From Chloroflexota bacterium (lineage in GTDB: Bacteria; Chloroflexota; UBA4733): DNA of 37,811 nucleotides. Positions 1 through 8,141 of the stretch are shown piece after piece. How positions within the stretch are numbered: the first letter of the stretch is position 1; each line of letters opens with the position of its first letter. The stretch is taken from positions 1-37,811 of the forward strand of contig JAMCTA010000131.1 of the NCBI GenBank assembly GCA_023381895.1. Reading direction: 5' to 3'. The notes beneath the pieces were generated by a model. The model made no database searches and had not been told where the DNA came from. It worked only from the letters and a program-made list of their open reading frames with translations. A program made the translations under genes and the position numbers.

Positions 1-327
1 CGCAAGGATGCCGCGCTCTGCCAACTCAACCGCCAAGTTCAGCCCCGTCTGACCGCCAACAGTGGGAAGCAGCGCTTGAGGACGTTCCTGATCAATGATC
101 TTCTCGAGAATTTCAACGGTGAGCGGTTCTATGTACGTGGCATCGGCAAGCTCCGGGTCAGTCATGATCGTCGCGGGGTTCGAATTCACCAGGATGACGC
201 GCAAACCTTCACGACGTAATGCCTTGATCGCCTGCGTCCCGGAATAATCGAACTCGGCAGCCTGACCAATGATGATTGGGCCAGAGCCCAATACAAGGAC
301 CGAAGCCAAATCCGTCCGACGTGGCAT
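1..327 (-). CDS. carB: Carbamoyl-phosphate synthase large subunit, N-terminal part
   Basis: This is the first 109 codons of the large subunit, which makes carbamoyl phosphate from bicarbonate, ammonia and two ATP for pyrimidine and arginine synthesis. The translation begins [17 protein letters not shown] and continues with [15 protein letters not shown], then [12 protein letters not shown] and [13 protein letters not shown], all hallmark blocks of the pre-ATP-grasp domain of CarB. The gene runs off the left edge of the window, so both ATP-grasp domains and the allosteric domain are not visible. The ATG lies 17 bases after the carA stop on the same strand, the usual carA-carB order. No defect is visible in the part present. 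Confidence 0.95.
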   Translation of the reverse strand, partial: MPRRTDLASVLVLGSGPIIIGQAAEFDYSGTQAIKALRREGLRVILVNSNPATIMTDPELADATYIEPLTVEILEKIIDQERPQALLPTVGGQTGLNLAVELAERGILA

Positions 328-344
328 CTTAGTCCACTCTCTTA

Positions 345-1484
345 CTATGACTGACCGGAGCGCAGCCAGACACGCTCCTTGACACTGGTGACGAACTCCT
401 GAAAAACTTCATCGGCATCGTGCGGACCAGGGGACGCCTCCGGATGGTACTGAACGCTCCATATAGGGCGGTCGAGCAGCCGGAAACCCTCCAGGGTTCC
501 ATCGTTGAGGTTGATCTCCGTGGGTATCGCAAACGAGGGCAAGGACTCCGGTACGACAGCGTAGTTGTGATTCTGAGACGTGATTCGAACGCGGCCTGCC
601 TCGACGTCCTTGACCGGCTGATTCGCGCCGTGATGGCCAAACTTGAGCTTGTAGGTACGACCTCCCAGAGCGAGACCGATGAGCTGGTGCCCGAGACATA
701 TTCCTAGCGTGCAGCTACCACGCTCAATGAGCGCAGCAGCAGTCTGCGCTGCGTAGGGGAGGCCCTCGGGGTCTCCTGGTCCATTTGACAAGAGATACCC
801 GTCTGGACCGAGACCGTCAGCCACGCTCAGAGGTGTCTTAGCCGGAACGACCAAAACGTCACACCCGAGTGAGTGCAAGCGTCGCAGGATGTTCTGTTTG
901 ACTCCATAGTCATACACGACCACCCGTGGCCGATAAACGCCGTTAGCCCCTGCAAGTCCCCACTCTATTCGAGACGGCTCCCGCCACTGGTGCATGTCTG
1001 TACACGTGACTTCTACCGCCAGATCTCTGCCGGCAAGGCCGCTCCAGGCACACGCTTTGTCGACCAGGTCACGAGGCCGCGCCTCTGGAACGGTAGAAAG
1101 CGCACCGCGCAGAGCACCGTGCGTCCGCAAGTGTAAAGTGAGCGCTCTGGTGTTGAGGCCGGTGATTCCTGGAACATTGCCCCGCTTCAGGTAGGCGTCA
1201 AGAGTTTCCTGACTCCGCCAGTTAGAGGCAACCGAGCTCAGCTCACGCACGATGAATCCGGCAACGTACGGGCGGCGTGACTCCTCGTCTTCGAAATTGA
1301 CTCCTGTATTGCCCACCTGAGTCGCCGTCATGACCACCATCTGGCTGTGGTATGACGGATCGGTTAGGACTTCTTGGTACCCAGAGAGGGCGGTATTGAA
1401 AACGACCTCGCCGACGGTTTCAGTGACGGCTCCGAAGGCATGTCCGGTCCAAATAGTACCATCCTCCAGGGCGAGTATGGCCAT
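345..1484 (-). CDS. carA: Carbamoyl-phosphate synthase small subunit (glutaminase)
   Basis: The small subunit hydrolyses glutamine and channels ammonia to CarB. The 379-residue protein has the CarA N-terminal domain (LEDGTIWTG near residue 6, [10 protein letters not shown] near 29, GLNTRALT near 109) and a class I glutamine amidotransferase domain. The triad is visible: nucleophile Cys263 in GICLGHQ, and His347 and Glu349 in YHPE. Length is normal for the family. I chose the ATG at 1484 over an in-frame GTG 15 bases upstream because GAGAGGAG sits just ahead of the ATG, and MAILALEDG is a natural CarA start. It lies directly upstream of carB and is divergent from the VOC gene. Confidence 0.97.
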   Translation of the reverse strand: MAILALEDGTIWTGHAFGAVTETVGEVVFNTALSGYQEVLTDPSYHSQMVVMTATQVGNTGVNFEDEESRRPYVAGFIVRELSSVASNWRSQETLDAYLKRGNVPGITGLNTRALTLHLRTHGALRGALSTVPEARPRDLVDKACAWSGLAGRDLAVEVTCTDMHQWREPSRIEWGLAGANGVYRPRVVVYDYGVKQNILRRLHSLGCDVLVVPAKTPLSVADGLGPDGYLLSNGPGDPEGLPYAAQTAAALIERGSCTLGICLGHQLIGLALGGRTYKLKFGHHGANQPVKDVEAGRVRITSQNHNYAVVPESLPSFAIPTEINLNDGTLEGFRLLDRPIWSVQYHPEASPGPHDADEVFQEFVTSVKERVWLRSGQS

Positions 1485-1561
1485 CGAAGCTCCTCTCACG
1501 CAGCATCCGCTACCGTGTTGGCCTCAGAGTCTCGGTGTAGGCATCCTGGAGAGGCCTTCAC

Positions 1562-1567
1562 ACTATA
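1562..1567 (-). promoter_or_regulatory. Candidate -10 box for carAB
   Basis: TATAGT reads on the minus strand about 80 bases upstream of carA, inside the 210-base divergent spacer. No good -35 hexamer is seen 17 bases upstream (GGCGTC), so the call is weak. The rest of the spacer shows no obvious attenuator, riboswitch or PyrR-type stem to me. Confidence 0.25.
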
Positions 1568-1694
1568 CCGCCTAGGTAGAGGAAGACGCCCGGACATCCA
1601 CGACGCTAAGTCATTATCGCTGCAGATCGTCTACACTTCATGATGCTCTATACGGGCATTCTCGATGCCAGGCTGGGGGGAAAGGAATGGGCTC

Positions 1695-2066
1695 GTGTCT
1701 GAAAACCTGGGGTTTCTTGACCATGCAACGATTGCGGTCAACGAGCTCGAAGCATCGCGCCACTTCTACGGTGAGCTGCTAGGGCTCGTCGAGATCCCGC
1801 GGCGGTTCTACATTTCCGCTCCGGGGACCTGGTTTCTGGCTGGTGACAGGGAGATCCATCTGCTCGTCCACCCTAACGATGACAAGCTGACAGGAAGCTA
1901 TCACATCGCCTTTCGCTGCAACGATGTGGCAAAGAAGATTTCTGACCTCGAAAGCGCGGGGGTGAAGATTACCGGATATCCGTCTGTGCGCACAGACGGT
2001 ACCATTCAAGCCTATATCGAGGATCCCAGTGGGAACCGTATCGAGCTTCAGCAGCGTCCATCCTAG
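1695..2066 (+). CDS. VOC-family (glyoxalase/bleomycin resistance fold) protein
   Basis: A single VOC domain of 123 residues, a family of metal-dependent lyases, dioxygenases and binding proteins. DHATIAVNELEASRHFYGELLGL near the N-terminus is the first beta-alpha unit; a second unit has SYHIAFRC, and the C-terminus has DPSGNRIELQQ. The usual metal ligands appear as His in DHATI, His in YHIAF and Glu in RIEL. The substrate cannot be told. The GTG at 1695 is preferred to an ATG at 1665 because AAAGGA lies 8 bases before it. Its stop overlaps the stop of the convergent cupin gene. Confidence 0.85.
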   Translation: MSENLGFLDHATIAVNELEASRHFYGELLGLVEIPRRFYISAPGTWFLAGDREIHLLVHPNDDKLTGSYHIAFRCNDVAKKISDLESAGVKITGYPSVRTDGTIQAYIEDPSGNRIELQQRPS

Positions 2067-2458
2067 CGGGCCGCTTCTTGCGTGAGGCGACGCGCGAACG
2101 GCGGCGCGATGACGCAGACAATGTTGAGAGTTTCGTGCCCTGTGCAAGTCTGGCCATGTGGCACATTACTAGAGATGTAGACCGCTACTCCAGGTTCGAG
2201 GTCGATATGTTCCTCACCCAGTGTCATGACACCGCGCCCGTGACATACATAGTAGAGTTCTTCTTCAGGGTGCTGGTGAATCTTCACTGATTCACCAGGG
2301 TTTTGATAGACGACAGCGAGGGTAGCGTTCTCACAACCACACGTCTGGGGATAGAGCACTCTCTTAACCAGGCCACCATTGTCTCGAAAGTCAATACCGT
2401 CTTCGACCCTCCACACGTTCTTGAGAGATCGTTGAAGAGACGACGATTCTCTGGACAC
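2063..2458 (-). CDS. Small cupin-domain protein
   Basis: A single-domain cupin of 131 residues. Cupin motif 1 is visible as HQHPEEELYYVCHGRG, with two His and a Glu as likely metal ligands, and motif 2 as the stretch ending PHGQTCTG with the final His. Such proteins range from dioxygenases and isomerases to sensor domains, and nothing here narrows the role. The GTG at 2458 is preceded by GAGGAGG at 5 bases, so I prefer it to a longer reading frame starting at 2515. It is convergent with the VOC gene and shares 4 bases with it. Confidence 0.85.
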   Translation of the reverse strand: MSRESSSLQRSLKNVWRVEDGIDFRDNGGLVKRVLYPQTCGCENATLAVVYQNPGESVKIHQHPEEELYYVCHGRGVMTLGEEHIDLEPGVAVYISSNVPHGQTCTGHETLNIVCVIAPPFARRLTQEAAR

Positions 2459-2527
2459 AGAAGCCTCCTCACGGAACCGCGCGCTCCGCTGACGAGACGC
2501 ACTCGTCACGGACACGTGAGCGGAACA

Positions 2528-2692
2528 CTACCCTTCCGAAGGCGCGGGGGCGGGTGCGGGAGATGAAGCCTGCTTCTCCGCAAGCTTCTGGTCGATGTAG
2601 TCCCAGGCCATCAGACCTGCCACCAGGAGAACGAGCAGAAGAATGAGGGACGAGCACCCGATGAGGCTGATCTTCAGCAACCCTTTGAGCAT
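2528..2692 (-). CDS. Small single-pass membrane protein
   Basis: A 54-residue protein of unknown function. Residues about 7 to 29 form one hydrophobic helix (ISLIGCSSLILLLVLLVAG), followed by a charged segment (DYIDQKLAEKQ) and a Pro/Ala-rich tail (SPAPAPAPSEG). Cys13 lies within the hydrophobic run and is followed by more hydrophobic residues, so a transmembrane anchor is likelier than a lipoprotein. The ATG at 2692 has AGGGGAG upstream. Sixty-nine bases separate it from the cupin start, so the two could be co-transcribed. Confidence 0.6.
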   Translation of the reverse strand: MLKGLLKISLIGCSSLILLLVLLVAGLMAWDYIDQKLAEKQASSPAPAPAPSEG

Positions 2693-2781
2693 CTCACACT
2701 CCCCTATACAACTCAATGACTTCAGCCTACCCCCCTGCTCGACTCCGTGCAAGTTTCCAGCGCAGAAGAGCTAAGAGTAGC

Positions 2782-2787
2782 TATAAA
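2782..2787 (+). promoter_or_regulatory. Candidate -10 box ahead of the HIT gene
   Basis: TATAAA lies about 60 bases upstream of the HIT-family gene in the divergent spacer. No convincing -35 hexamer is seen at 16 to 18 bases, so this is tentative. Confidence 0.25.
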
Positions 2788-2848
2788 CGCGTGAAAATGT
2801 GTAGCATGCAGCATCACGGTTCGCGTGCGAGAGGTGAGAGAGCAGAAC

Positions 2849-3328
2849 TTGGAAGTGAAGTTCACCCCCTGGCGCATGGCATACATACTGGGCCCACGAG
2901 AAGCGGGGTGTGTCTTTTGCGCAGCGGTGGCGTGCCTGGACGACGACAAGACCTTCATCCTTCACCGGGGAAAGACCTGCTTCGCCATTCTCAATCTCTA
3001 TCCATACAACAACGGCCACCTCATGATCGTTCCGTACGAGCACACGGCGAACCTGGCGGACTTATCTCCAGACACTGCCGTAGAACTCTGGGGCCTGGCG
3101 CGTACCGCCGTTCGTGTTCTCGAACAGGGAATGCGTCCCAACGGACTCAACATCGGTATGAATCTGGGTCACGTGGCCGGAGCGGGCGTCGACGATCACC
3201 TCCACATGCACGTCGTTCCGAGATGGGAAGGTGACACCAGCTTCATGGGGGTCACTGGGAATACTCGACTCATCCCTCAAGATCTCTCGGAGACGTGGAG
3301 ACTGCTTCGCAGTGTGTGGGCCGCCTAA
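2849..3328 (+). CDS. HIT-family nucleotide hydrolase or phosphorylase
   Basis: A histidine-triad protein acting on nucleotide phosphates such as diadenosine polyphosphates. The signature DDHLHMHVVPRW carries the His-x-His-x-His triad near residue 120. NLYPYNNGHLMIVP is the conserved helix-strand block, and CVFC near the N-terminus matches the zinc-binding Cys pair of the Fhit/Ap4A-phosphorylase-like branch. Homologues usually begin shortly before a PWRMAYI-like segment, so I place the start at TTG 2849 behind GAGAG. GTG at 2825, 2834 or 2855 remain possible. The gene heads a plus-strand run of six genes. Confidence 0.88.
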   Translation: MEVKFTPWRMAYILGPREAGCVFCAAVACLDDDKTFILHRGKTCFAILNLYPYNNGHLMIVPYEHTANLADLSPDTAVELWGLARTAVRVLEQGMRPNGLNIGMNLGHVAGAGVDDHLHMHVVPRWEGDTSFMGVTGNTRLIPQDLSETWRLLRSVWAA

Positions 3329-3407
3329 GGCTCAGACGATCGCGAGGCCGTCATTCTCAGAAGGTATGCTCATGGGCCGAGAAGGCGTAGCTTCGAGGAG
3401 TCAACGG

Positions 3408-4322
3408 TTGACCAAGATGCCAGCCGCCCCCCGCCAAGGGGTTCCTCTGGGTGCCTTGCTGATCAGTCTTCGTCCCCAGCAGTGGACGAAGAACTTCGTG
3501 ATCTTCGCAGGTGCGTTCGGATCAGGTCAGCTGTTTCACGCGGCGAGCCTCGCCCGGTCAACTGCAGGGTTCCTCACCTTCTGTCTGCTCTCTGGCGTTG
3601 TCTATCTGGTCAATGACGTTACTGACGTGCAGCGAGATCGCGAACACCCCCGTAAGCGCCACCGTCCCATCGCTTCGGGAGCGCTCCCCATACCGTGGGC
3701 TGTTGTGGGAGTGGTGGTTCTCCTGTGCGGCGCGGCAATCGCTGCGGTCATGTTGAGCACGGCATTTTCGTTATTTTCACTTGCCTATATCGTGCTCATG
3801 TTCAGCTACTCTTTCTGGCTCAAGCGCGAAGTACTGCTGGATGTCCTCGCGATTGCCGCCGGGTTCGTGATCCGTGCTGCGGCAGGCGCCGCTATCGTAG
3901 ACGCGTCGCTGTCTCCCTGGCTACTCGTATGCGCTGCCCTCTTGGCGCTGTTCCTCGGATTCTCTAAGCGTCGCCACGAGCTTCTGTTGCTCGGCGAAGG
4001 TGCTACACGCTACCGTCAGGTCCTCCACTACTATTCTCCTGAGCTACTTGATGAGCTCATCGCCGTAGTGACCTCGTCGACGATCGTCGCCTACTCTCTC
4101 TACACATTCTTTGGCGAGACCGTCCCGGCGAACCATTCGATGATGCTCACGATTCCCTTTGTGCTCTATGCGGTCTTCCGCTACATGTTCCTAACTCATA
4201 CGCCCGATGGCGGCGGCAACCCCGATGAACTCTTACTCCAGGACCGACCGCTTTTGATTGCCATCCTGTTCTGGGCCATTACCGCAGTGTCCGCTCTGTA
4301 TCTCTTACCGAGCGGACATTGA
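3408..4322 (+). CDS. UbiA-family prenyltransferase, decaprenyl-phosphate phosphoribosyltransferase type
   Basis: An integral membrane prenyltransferase of about 304 residues. LRPQQWTKNFVIFAG near the start and the Asp-rich NDVTDVQRDREHPRKRHRPIASG block resemble the phosphoribosyl branch (mycobacterial Rv3806c type) more than the quinone branch. The rest is hydrophobic with about eight or nine membrane spans. In that branch the enzyme transfers phosphoribose from PRPP to decaprenyl phosphate, the first step to a lipid-linked pentose donor. TTG 3408 has GAGGAG at 7 bases and is my choice; ATG 3372 with AAGG at 7 bases is also possible. Its neighbours give no pathway context, so the substrate is inferred from the motif only. 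Confidence 0.82.
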   Translation: MTKMPAAPRQGVPLGALLISLRPQQWTKNFVIFAGAFGSGQLFHAASLARSTAGFLTFCLLSGVVYLVNDVTDVQRDREHPRKRHRPIASGALPIPWAVVGVVVLLCGAAIAAVMLSTAFSLFSLAYIVLMFSYSFWLKREVLLDVLAIAAGFVIRAAAGAAIVDASLSPWLLVCAALLALFLGFSKRRHELLLLGEGATRYRQVLHYYSPELLDELIAVVTSSTIVAYSLYTFFGETVPANHSMMLTIPFVLYAVFRYMFLTHTPDGGGNPDELLLQDRPLLIAILFWAITAVSALYLLPSGH

Positions 4323-4360
4323 GTGCTACGATAGGTCTTCGATTCCGGTAGCTCGCAGGT

Positions 4361-5311
4361 ATGATCCCTAGTCAGGACGCTGAAGACTTGAGAACGGTTC
4401 TTCTCGAGCCACTCGGACGTCAGGTGGGATCAGTAGGTTGGGGATTGGGGAGGCTCCTCGGTAGATCAGCAAGACATCTTGATGATCTCCTGCCGATCCT
4501 ACACACGGCGATTGATCTCGGCATCAACTTCTGGGAAGTATCCCCCCGCTACGGGCAAGGGCTAGCCGAGCAGGTTGTTGGAGCGCTAATCAAGGAGCCA
4601 GACCAGGAAGTCGTCCTCCTTTCCCATCTCAACGATACCGACGGTGGCTTCGAAGGTGGGTTCGATGCCACTCTCTACTGTGTCGATGGAACGCTGCAGC
4701 GACTTGGCTGGGATCACCTTCCACTTCTCCACCTCGTTGTCCGCGATGACCCGCCACTCGATTGGCTTCTCCACCATAGAGGTGCATTGGGAGCGCTGTC
4801 TCGGCTACGCGCCGAGGGCATCGTGGAGCACATCGGAGTAAGTGGCGCAGATGTCCTGCTCCTTCGCAGAGCGCTCGCAACCGGAGAGTTTGAAGCAGTG
4901 CTGAGCTTCGGACATATACATCTACTCGATGACTCGGCGCTTGATCCGCTCTTTGCACAGGCAAAGAGGACGCACATCCTCACCATCAACGGCGCACCTT
5001 TTGCTGGAGGCCAGCTCACACCGCCAGGAATTGACGAGATCATTGATGCTCCCGACACTCCCGAGGACGTCTTAGAGCGTGTGGATGAGCTCTTGGCGCT
5101 GTTGGATCAGCATGGACTCAGCATTGAAGAGGCCGCGCTCGGATTCTCAACCAGCCAATCTCTCATCGATGTCACGCTTGTCGGAGCGAGCACGGTCAAT
5201 GAACTCGAGCAGTGCCGGCTTATCCTGGAACGGGACCCGACAGCACTCTTAGCTTTCGTGATGGAATGGGCTCAGAGGTTGCATTCCACTTCCGAAAGCA
5301 CCAGCGATTAG
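4361..5311 (+). CDS. Aldo/keto reductase-fold protein with altered active site
   Basis: A TIM-barrel protein of 316 residues in the aldo/keto reductase superfamily. Residues 53 to 75 (DLGINFWEVSPRYGQG) match the conserved GINFFDTSPxYG block, and the tail VTLVGASTVNELEQ matches the NADP-binding C-terminus. Of the usual Asp-Tyr-Lys-His tetrad, Tyr64 and probably His124 remain, Asp is replaced by Glu59, and the Lys position reads His89 (LLSHLN). Catalysis by the classical route is therefore doubtful. The ATG at 4361 has only a weak ribosome site. coaD follows 14 bases after the stop. Confidence 0.82.
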   Translation: MIPSQDAEDLRTVLLEPLGRQVGSVGWGLGRLLGRSARHLDDLLPILHTAIDLGINFWEVSPRYGQGLAEQVVGALIKEPDQEVVLLSHLNDTDGGFEGGFDATLYCVDGTLQRLGWDHLPLLHLVVRDDPPLDWLLHHRGALGALSRLRAEGIVEHIGVSGADVLLLRRALATGEFEAVLSFGHIHLLDDSALDPLFAQAKRTHILTINGAPFAGGQLTPPGIDEIIDAPDTPEDVLERVDELLALLDQHGLSIEEAALGFSTSQSLIDVTLVGASTVNELEQCRLILERDPTALLAFVMEWAQRLHSTSESTSD

Positions 5312-5325
5312 AGAGGTCGAGTAGC

Positions 5326-5820
5326 ATGCGCCAAGTGTTTGCGGTCTATCCCGGAACATTCGATCCGGTGACCAATGGACATCTCGATATACTCGTACGT
5401 GCTCGCCGCCTCTTCGGGAGCATTGTGGTAGGTATCGGGCGCAATCCGGCGAAGAAGCCGGTGTTCTCCATCGACCAACGTGTCATAATGCTACAAGAAG
5501 CCCTGAATCAGGCGGATATCGACAAAGTCGACATTATTCCATTTGACGGTCTGACGGCCGACTTTGCCCGTGAGATCGGAGCGCGGGCCATCGTTCGCGC
5601 CTTACGATCGATGACTGACTTCGAGTCAGAATTCGCATTGGACATCGCCAACGCGCGCTTAGCGCCAGAACTCGAGACAGTTCTGCTCATTGCTCGCCCA
5701 GAATACACTCACTTGAGCTCCACTCTGGTACGCGAGGCCGCTGAGCAAGGTCGGCGTATCATTCCGGGTTCAGTTCCACCGTGTGTAGAGCACCACCTGC
5801 GCGAACACTATGGCTTTTGA
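5326..5820 (+). CDS. coaD: Phosphopantetheine adenylyltransferase
   Basis: The enzyme joins 4'-phosphopantetheine and ATP to make dephospho-CoA, the penultimate step of coenzyme A synthesis. The 164-residue protein begins MRQVFAVYPGTFDPVTNGH, with the nucleotidyltransferase T-x-G-H motif at residues 16 to 19, and ends with THLSSTLVRE, equivalent to the family's ISSSxVRE nucleotide-binding motif. Length is typical. The ATG at 5326 has GAGAGGT 8 bases upstream; a longer in-frame start at 5212 lies inside the aldo/keto reductase gene and is unlikely. It is probably co-transcribed with the gene before it. Confidence 0.97.
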   Translation: MRQVFAVYPGTFDPVTNGHLDILVRARRLFGSIVVGIGRNPAKKPVFSIDQRVIMLQEALNQADIDKVDIIPFDGLTADFAREIGARAIVRALRSMTDFESEFALDIANARLAPELETVLLIARPEYTHLSSTLVREAAEQGRRIIPGSVPPCVEHHLREHYGF

Positions 5821-5909
5821 CGCATCCAGGTATCAAAGTATGCAGTCAGGTGTCTAGAGCCACGGACATACCCCATATGAGAGACAATCCGTAAGGAAGG
5901 AGAGCAGTA

Positions 5910-6317
5910 GTGCCACCAAGCTTTCACGCTATCACGAACCCCGAGCATCATCACGTTGCGCTAAGGGTGAGAGATATGAGTCGTATGATGCACTTCTATG
6001 GTGAGGTGCTCGGGTTGCCCTACATTCGTCACCTCGGAAGTACAGATGCTCCCCGTGTCGTGTGGTATCAGGCCGTCCAGCTGGTGCAAGCCGATGGCAG
6101 CGAGCGGGCGAACGGGACCACTATGGATCATCTCGCAGTCTCGGTGCTCGACATCGAAGAGCTTGCCGAGCGGCTTATCGCAGCGGGTGTCACGCTGGAA
6201 TCTCCGATTGCGCACCAGGATGTCTCGGAGGTAGGTCTCCACCTCGACAACGTGTTCTTTCGCGACCCCGAAGGCAATCGAGTGGAGCTCGTCCAGTGGG
6301 TCCCACTAGCGCGATGA
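5910..6317 (+). CDS. VOC-family (glyoxalase-like) protein
   Basis: A 135-residue VOC-domain protein with two beta-alpha-beta units: EHHHVALRVRDMSRMMHFYGEVLG near the start and MDHLAVSVLDIEELAERL in the middle, ending DPEGNRVELVQW. The expected metal ligands are His in HHVAL, His in MDHLAV and Glu in RVELVQ. The order of motifs resembles glyoxalase I or methylmalonyl-CoA epimerase, but the substrate is not decidable. GTG 5910 is preceded by AAGGAAGGAGAG. The stop overlaps the next start as ATGA, so the two are translationally coupled. Confidence 0.87.
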   Translation: MPPSFHAITNPEHHHVALRVRDMSRMMHFYGEVLGLPYIRHLGSTDAPRVVWYQAVQLVQADGSERANGTTMDHLAVSVLDIEELAERLIAAGVTLESPIAHQDVSEVGLHLDNVFFRDPEGNRVELVQWVPLAR

Positions 6318-6892
6318 AGCCCAGCGCACCACAACGCTTCGATGGCCTCACCGCAGAGAAGGTGGTCCTCATCGTCGTTGACGTTCAGGATCGTCTCATG
6401 CCAGTGATTCACGCCGCCAGTGAGGTCATCGCAGGATGTCGTCGAGCGATCCGCGGCTGCGGTGTTCTCCAGGTTCCTATTGTACTGACCGAGCAGTATC
6501 CGGTCGGGCTCGGTCATACGGTCGAACCCGTGCGTGAGGTGCTAGGTGATATCTCTCCTATCGAGAAGCTCGACTTCGGGTGTTTCACTTGCGACGACTT
6601 TCGAGACCAACTTGAAGAGCTCAATCGACCTGTTGTGGCGATCTGTGGCGTTGAAGCGCACATCTGTGTCTATCAGACGGCCCTGCAGGCACAGTTGCTG
6701 GGCTACCAGGTGTTACTCCTCGAAGATGCTATTGGCGCGAGAACGCGCTCAGCTCGCGAAGTGGGGTTGAGAGCTGCCTATGTCGACGGAGCGTGCCCAT
6801 CGCACAGCGAGATGCTCTTGTATCAGCTTCAATCCAGAGCTGGCACACGAGAATTCAGAGATCTCCTGAAGATTGTCAAAGAAGAGCAGTAG
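6314..6892 (+). CDS. Isochorismatase-family cysteine hydrolase
   Basis: A 192-residue hydrolase of the isochorismatase-like fold (YcaC/nicotinamidase relatives). The catalytic triad can be placed: Asp23 in VVDVQDRL, Lys85 in IEKLDFGCF and Cys118 in GVEAHICVYQ. Family members hydrolyse amides or vinyl ethers; the substrate here is unknown. Its ATG overlaps the stop of the preceding VOC gene by 4 bases, so the pair may act on related compounds. A longer frame upstream from 6062 only shadows the VOC gene. It converges on the phosphofructokinase gene 24 bases away. Confidence 0.87.
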   Translation: MKPSAPQRFDGLTAEKVVLIVVDVQDRLMPVIHAASEVIAGCRRAIRGCGVLQVPIVLTEQYPVGLGHTVEPVREVLGDISPIEKLDFGCFTCDDFRDQLEELNRPVVAICGVEAHICVYQTALQAQLLGYQVLLLEDAIGARTRSAREVGLRAAYVDGACPSHSEMLLYQLQSRAGTREFRDLLKIVKEEQ

Positions 6893-6916
6893 CACAGCGA
6901 AGCGCCGCCCCACACA

Positions 6917-8068
6917 TCAGTACAGCCGATACGGCTTGACCAACGGTCCGGCGATTGGCGCAATGTAGTCCATAAACGAATCCGCTACGTCGTAGCGATC
7001 ACGTACGATGAAGTGATCATCGAGAGTACGGGTTACGTTGGCGATAGTATCGAGCGGCTGCAATCCGTAGTCAATGCTGTACGGTGTGGAAGATCGGCGC
7101 TGGAGCGCGACCATATACCCTGACTTGCCTGCCTGGGCGGCCGTCACAGCATCTCGCCCCGCCTGGCGGGCCTCCGCAACGTCGATCGGTGAGCGCGCGA
7201 ATGATGCTGCTCGCTGAATGTACCCGAGAATGTCACTGTTTGGGGTGCTAGAGAGCCCTAGACGTTGTTGTATGAACTCTGCCAGATGCCGTCCGATGCC
7301 ACCCAGACGCACGTGTCCAAAGGCGTCCACAATTCCTAGGTTCGCGCTTCCCTCAGGAAGCTCGAAGCCCTCGGCGACTGCCACGATACAGTGGCCAAAC
7401 GACTTCAGAGCGTGATCGACTCCTGAGACGAAGCGATCCTCATCCCAATCGTGTTCTGGGAGCATGATGAGATGAGGTGCTGCACCATCCTCGTCACGTG
7501 CCAGACGGCTCGCCGCGGCGAGCCAGCCGGCGTGACGGCCCATGATCTCCAGAAAGTAGACGCGCCGCATCGCCCGCGCATCCAGGCCTACGTCGCGAAC
7601 GACCATGGCGACGTATCTTGCTGCACTGGGATATCCAGGACAGTGATCGGTAAATGGAAGATCATTGTCGATCGTCTTAGGCACCCCGAGAACATGAAGC
7701 GGTAAGCCTCGCTGGACGGCTACTCGGGCGAGTTGATCAGCAGTGTCCATGCTGTCATTACCACCAATGTAAATGAAGGTCTTGATCCCTCGCTCCTGGA
7801 AGGCACAGACGATGCGATCGTATTCCGCCGGCTGGACTTTGTAACGAATACTTCCCAAAGCCGCTGAAGCGGTGTCAGCTAGTGCATCGGTGTCGACACT
7901 CGTGAGATCGACGACATCGTCGTTGAGTGCCCCCTGAATCCCGTAACGAAGTCCTAAGACCTGGCTACCAGCAACACGCGCGGTCTCAATTACGCCCGCG
8001 AGGCTGGCATTGATGACGGCAGTGGGGCCACCAGACTGCCCAACCGCAACGGTACCCAGATCAGACAT
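6917..8068 (-). CDS. Pyrophosphate-type 6-phosphofructokinase
   Basis: This enzyme phosphorylates fructose 6-phosphate in glycolysis, reversibly when PPi is the donor. The 383-residue protein has VGQSGGPTAVIN at residues 9 to 20, GGNDSMDTA at 102 to 110, PKTIDND at 130 to 136 and MGRHAGW. ATP-using enzymes usually have Gly at two key places (GGDGS and PGTIDND); here they are Asp105 and Lys131, which points to PPi as donor by the family rule. The ATG at 8068 has AAGGAGG at 5 bases. It follows the ABC transporter genes by 73 bases and may be read with them. Confidence 0.92.
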   Translation of the reverse strand: MSDLGTVAVGQSGGPTAVINASLAGVIETARVAGSQVLGLRYGIQGALNDDVVDLTSVDTDALADTASAALGSIRYKVQPAEYDRIVCAFQERGIKTFIYIGGNDSMDTADQLARVAVQRGLPLHVLGVPKTIDNDLPFTDHCPGYPSAARYVAMVVRDVGLDARAMRRVYFLEIMGRHAGWLAAASRLARDEDGAAPHLIMLPEHDWDEDRFVSGVDHALKSFGHCIVAVAEGFELPEGSANLGIVDAFGHVRLGGIGRHLAEFIQQRLGLSSTPNSDILGYIQRAASFARSPIDVAEARQAGRDAVTAAQAGKSGYMVALQRRSSTPYSIDYGLQPLDTIANVTRTLDDHFIVRDRYDVADSFMDYIAPIAGPLVKPYRLY

Positions 8069-8141
8069 GCTCGCCTCCTTGGTCTTATTGTCATCACAAC
8101 AATAGCGCACACAGAGCGAGCGGTCCAGCCGTAAACTGTTA

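Noticed and set aside
2716..3234. Plus-strand frame of 172 codons over the HIT gene
   Set aside because: Arg/Ser/Gly-rich with no motif, while the overlapping frame has the histidine triad; a shadow.
6841..6855. TGGCAC start of a possible sigma-54 promoter
   Set aside because: It lies inside a gene, the TTGC half is missing and no gene follows on that strand.
8090..8115. TATTGT/ACAATA stem between PFK and ATPase genes
   Set aside because: Only 6 AT-rich pairs with a 7-base loop; too weak to call a terminator or control element.
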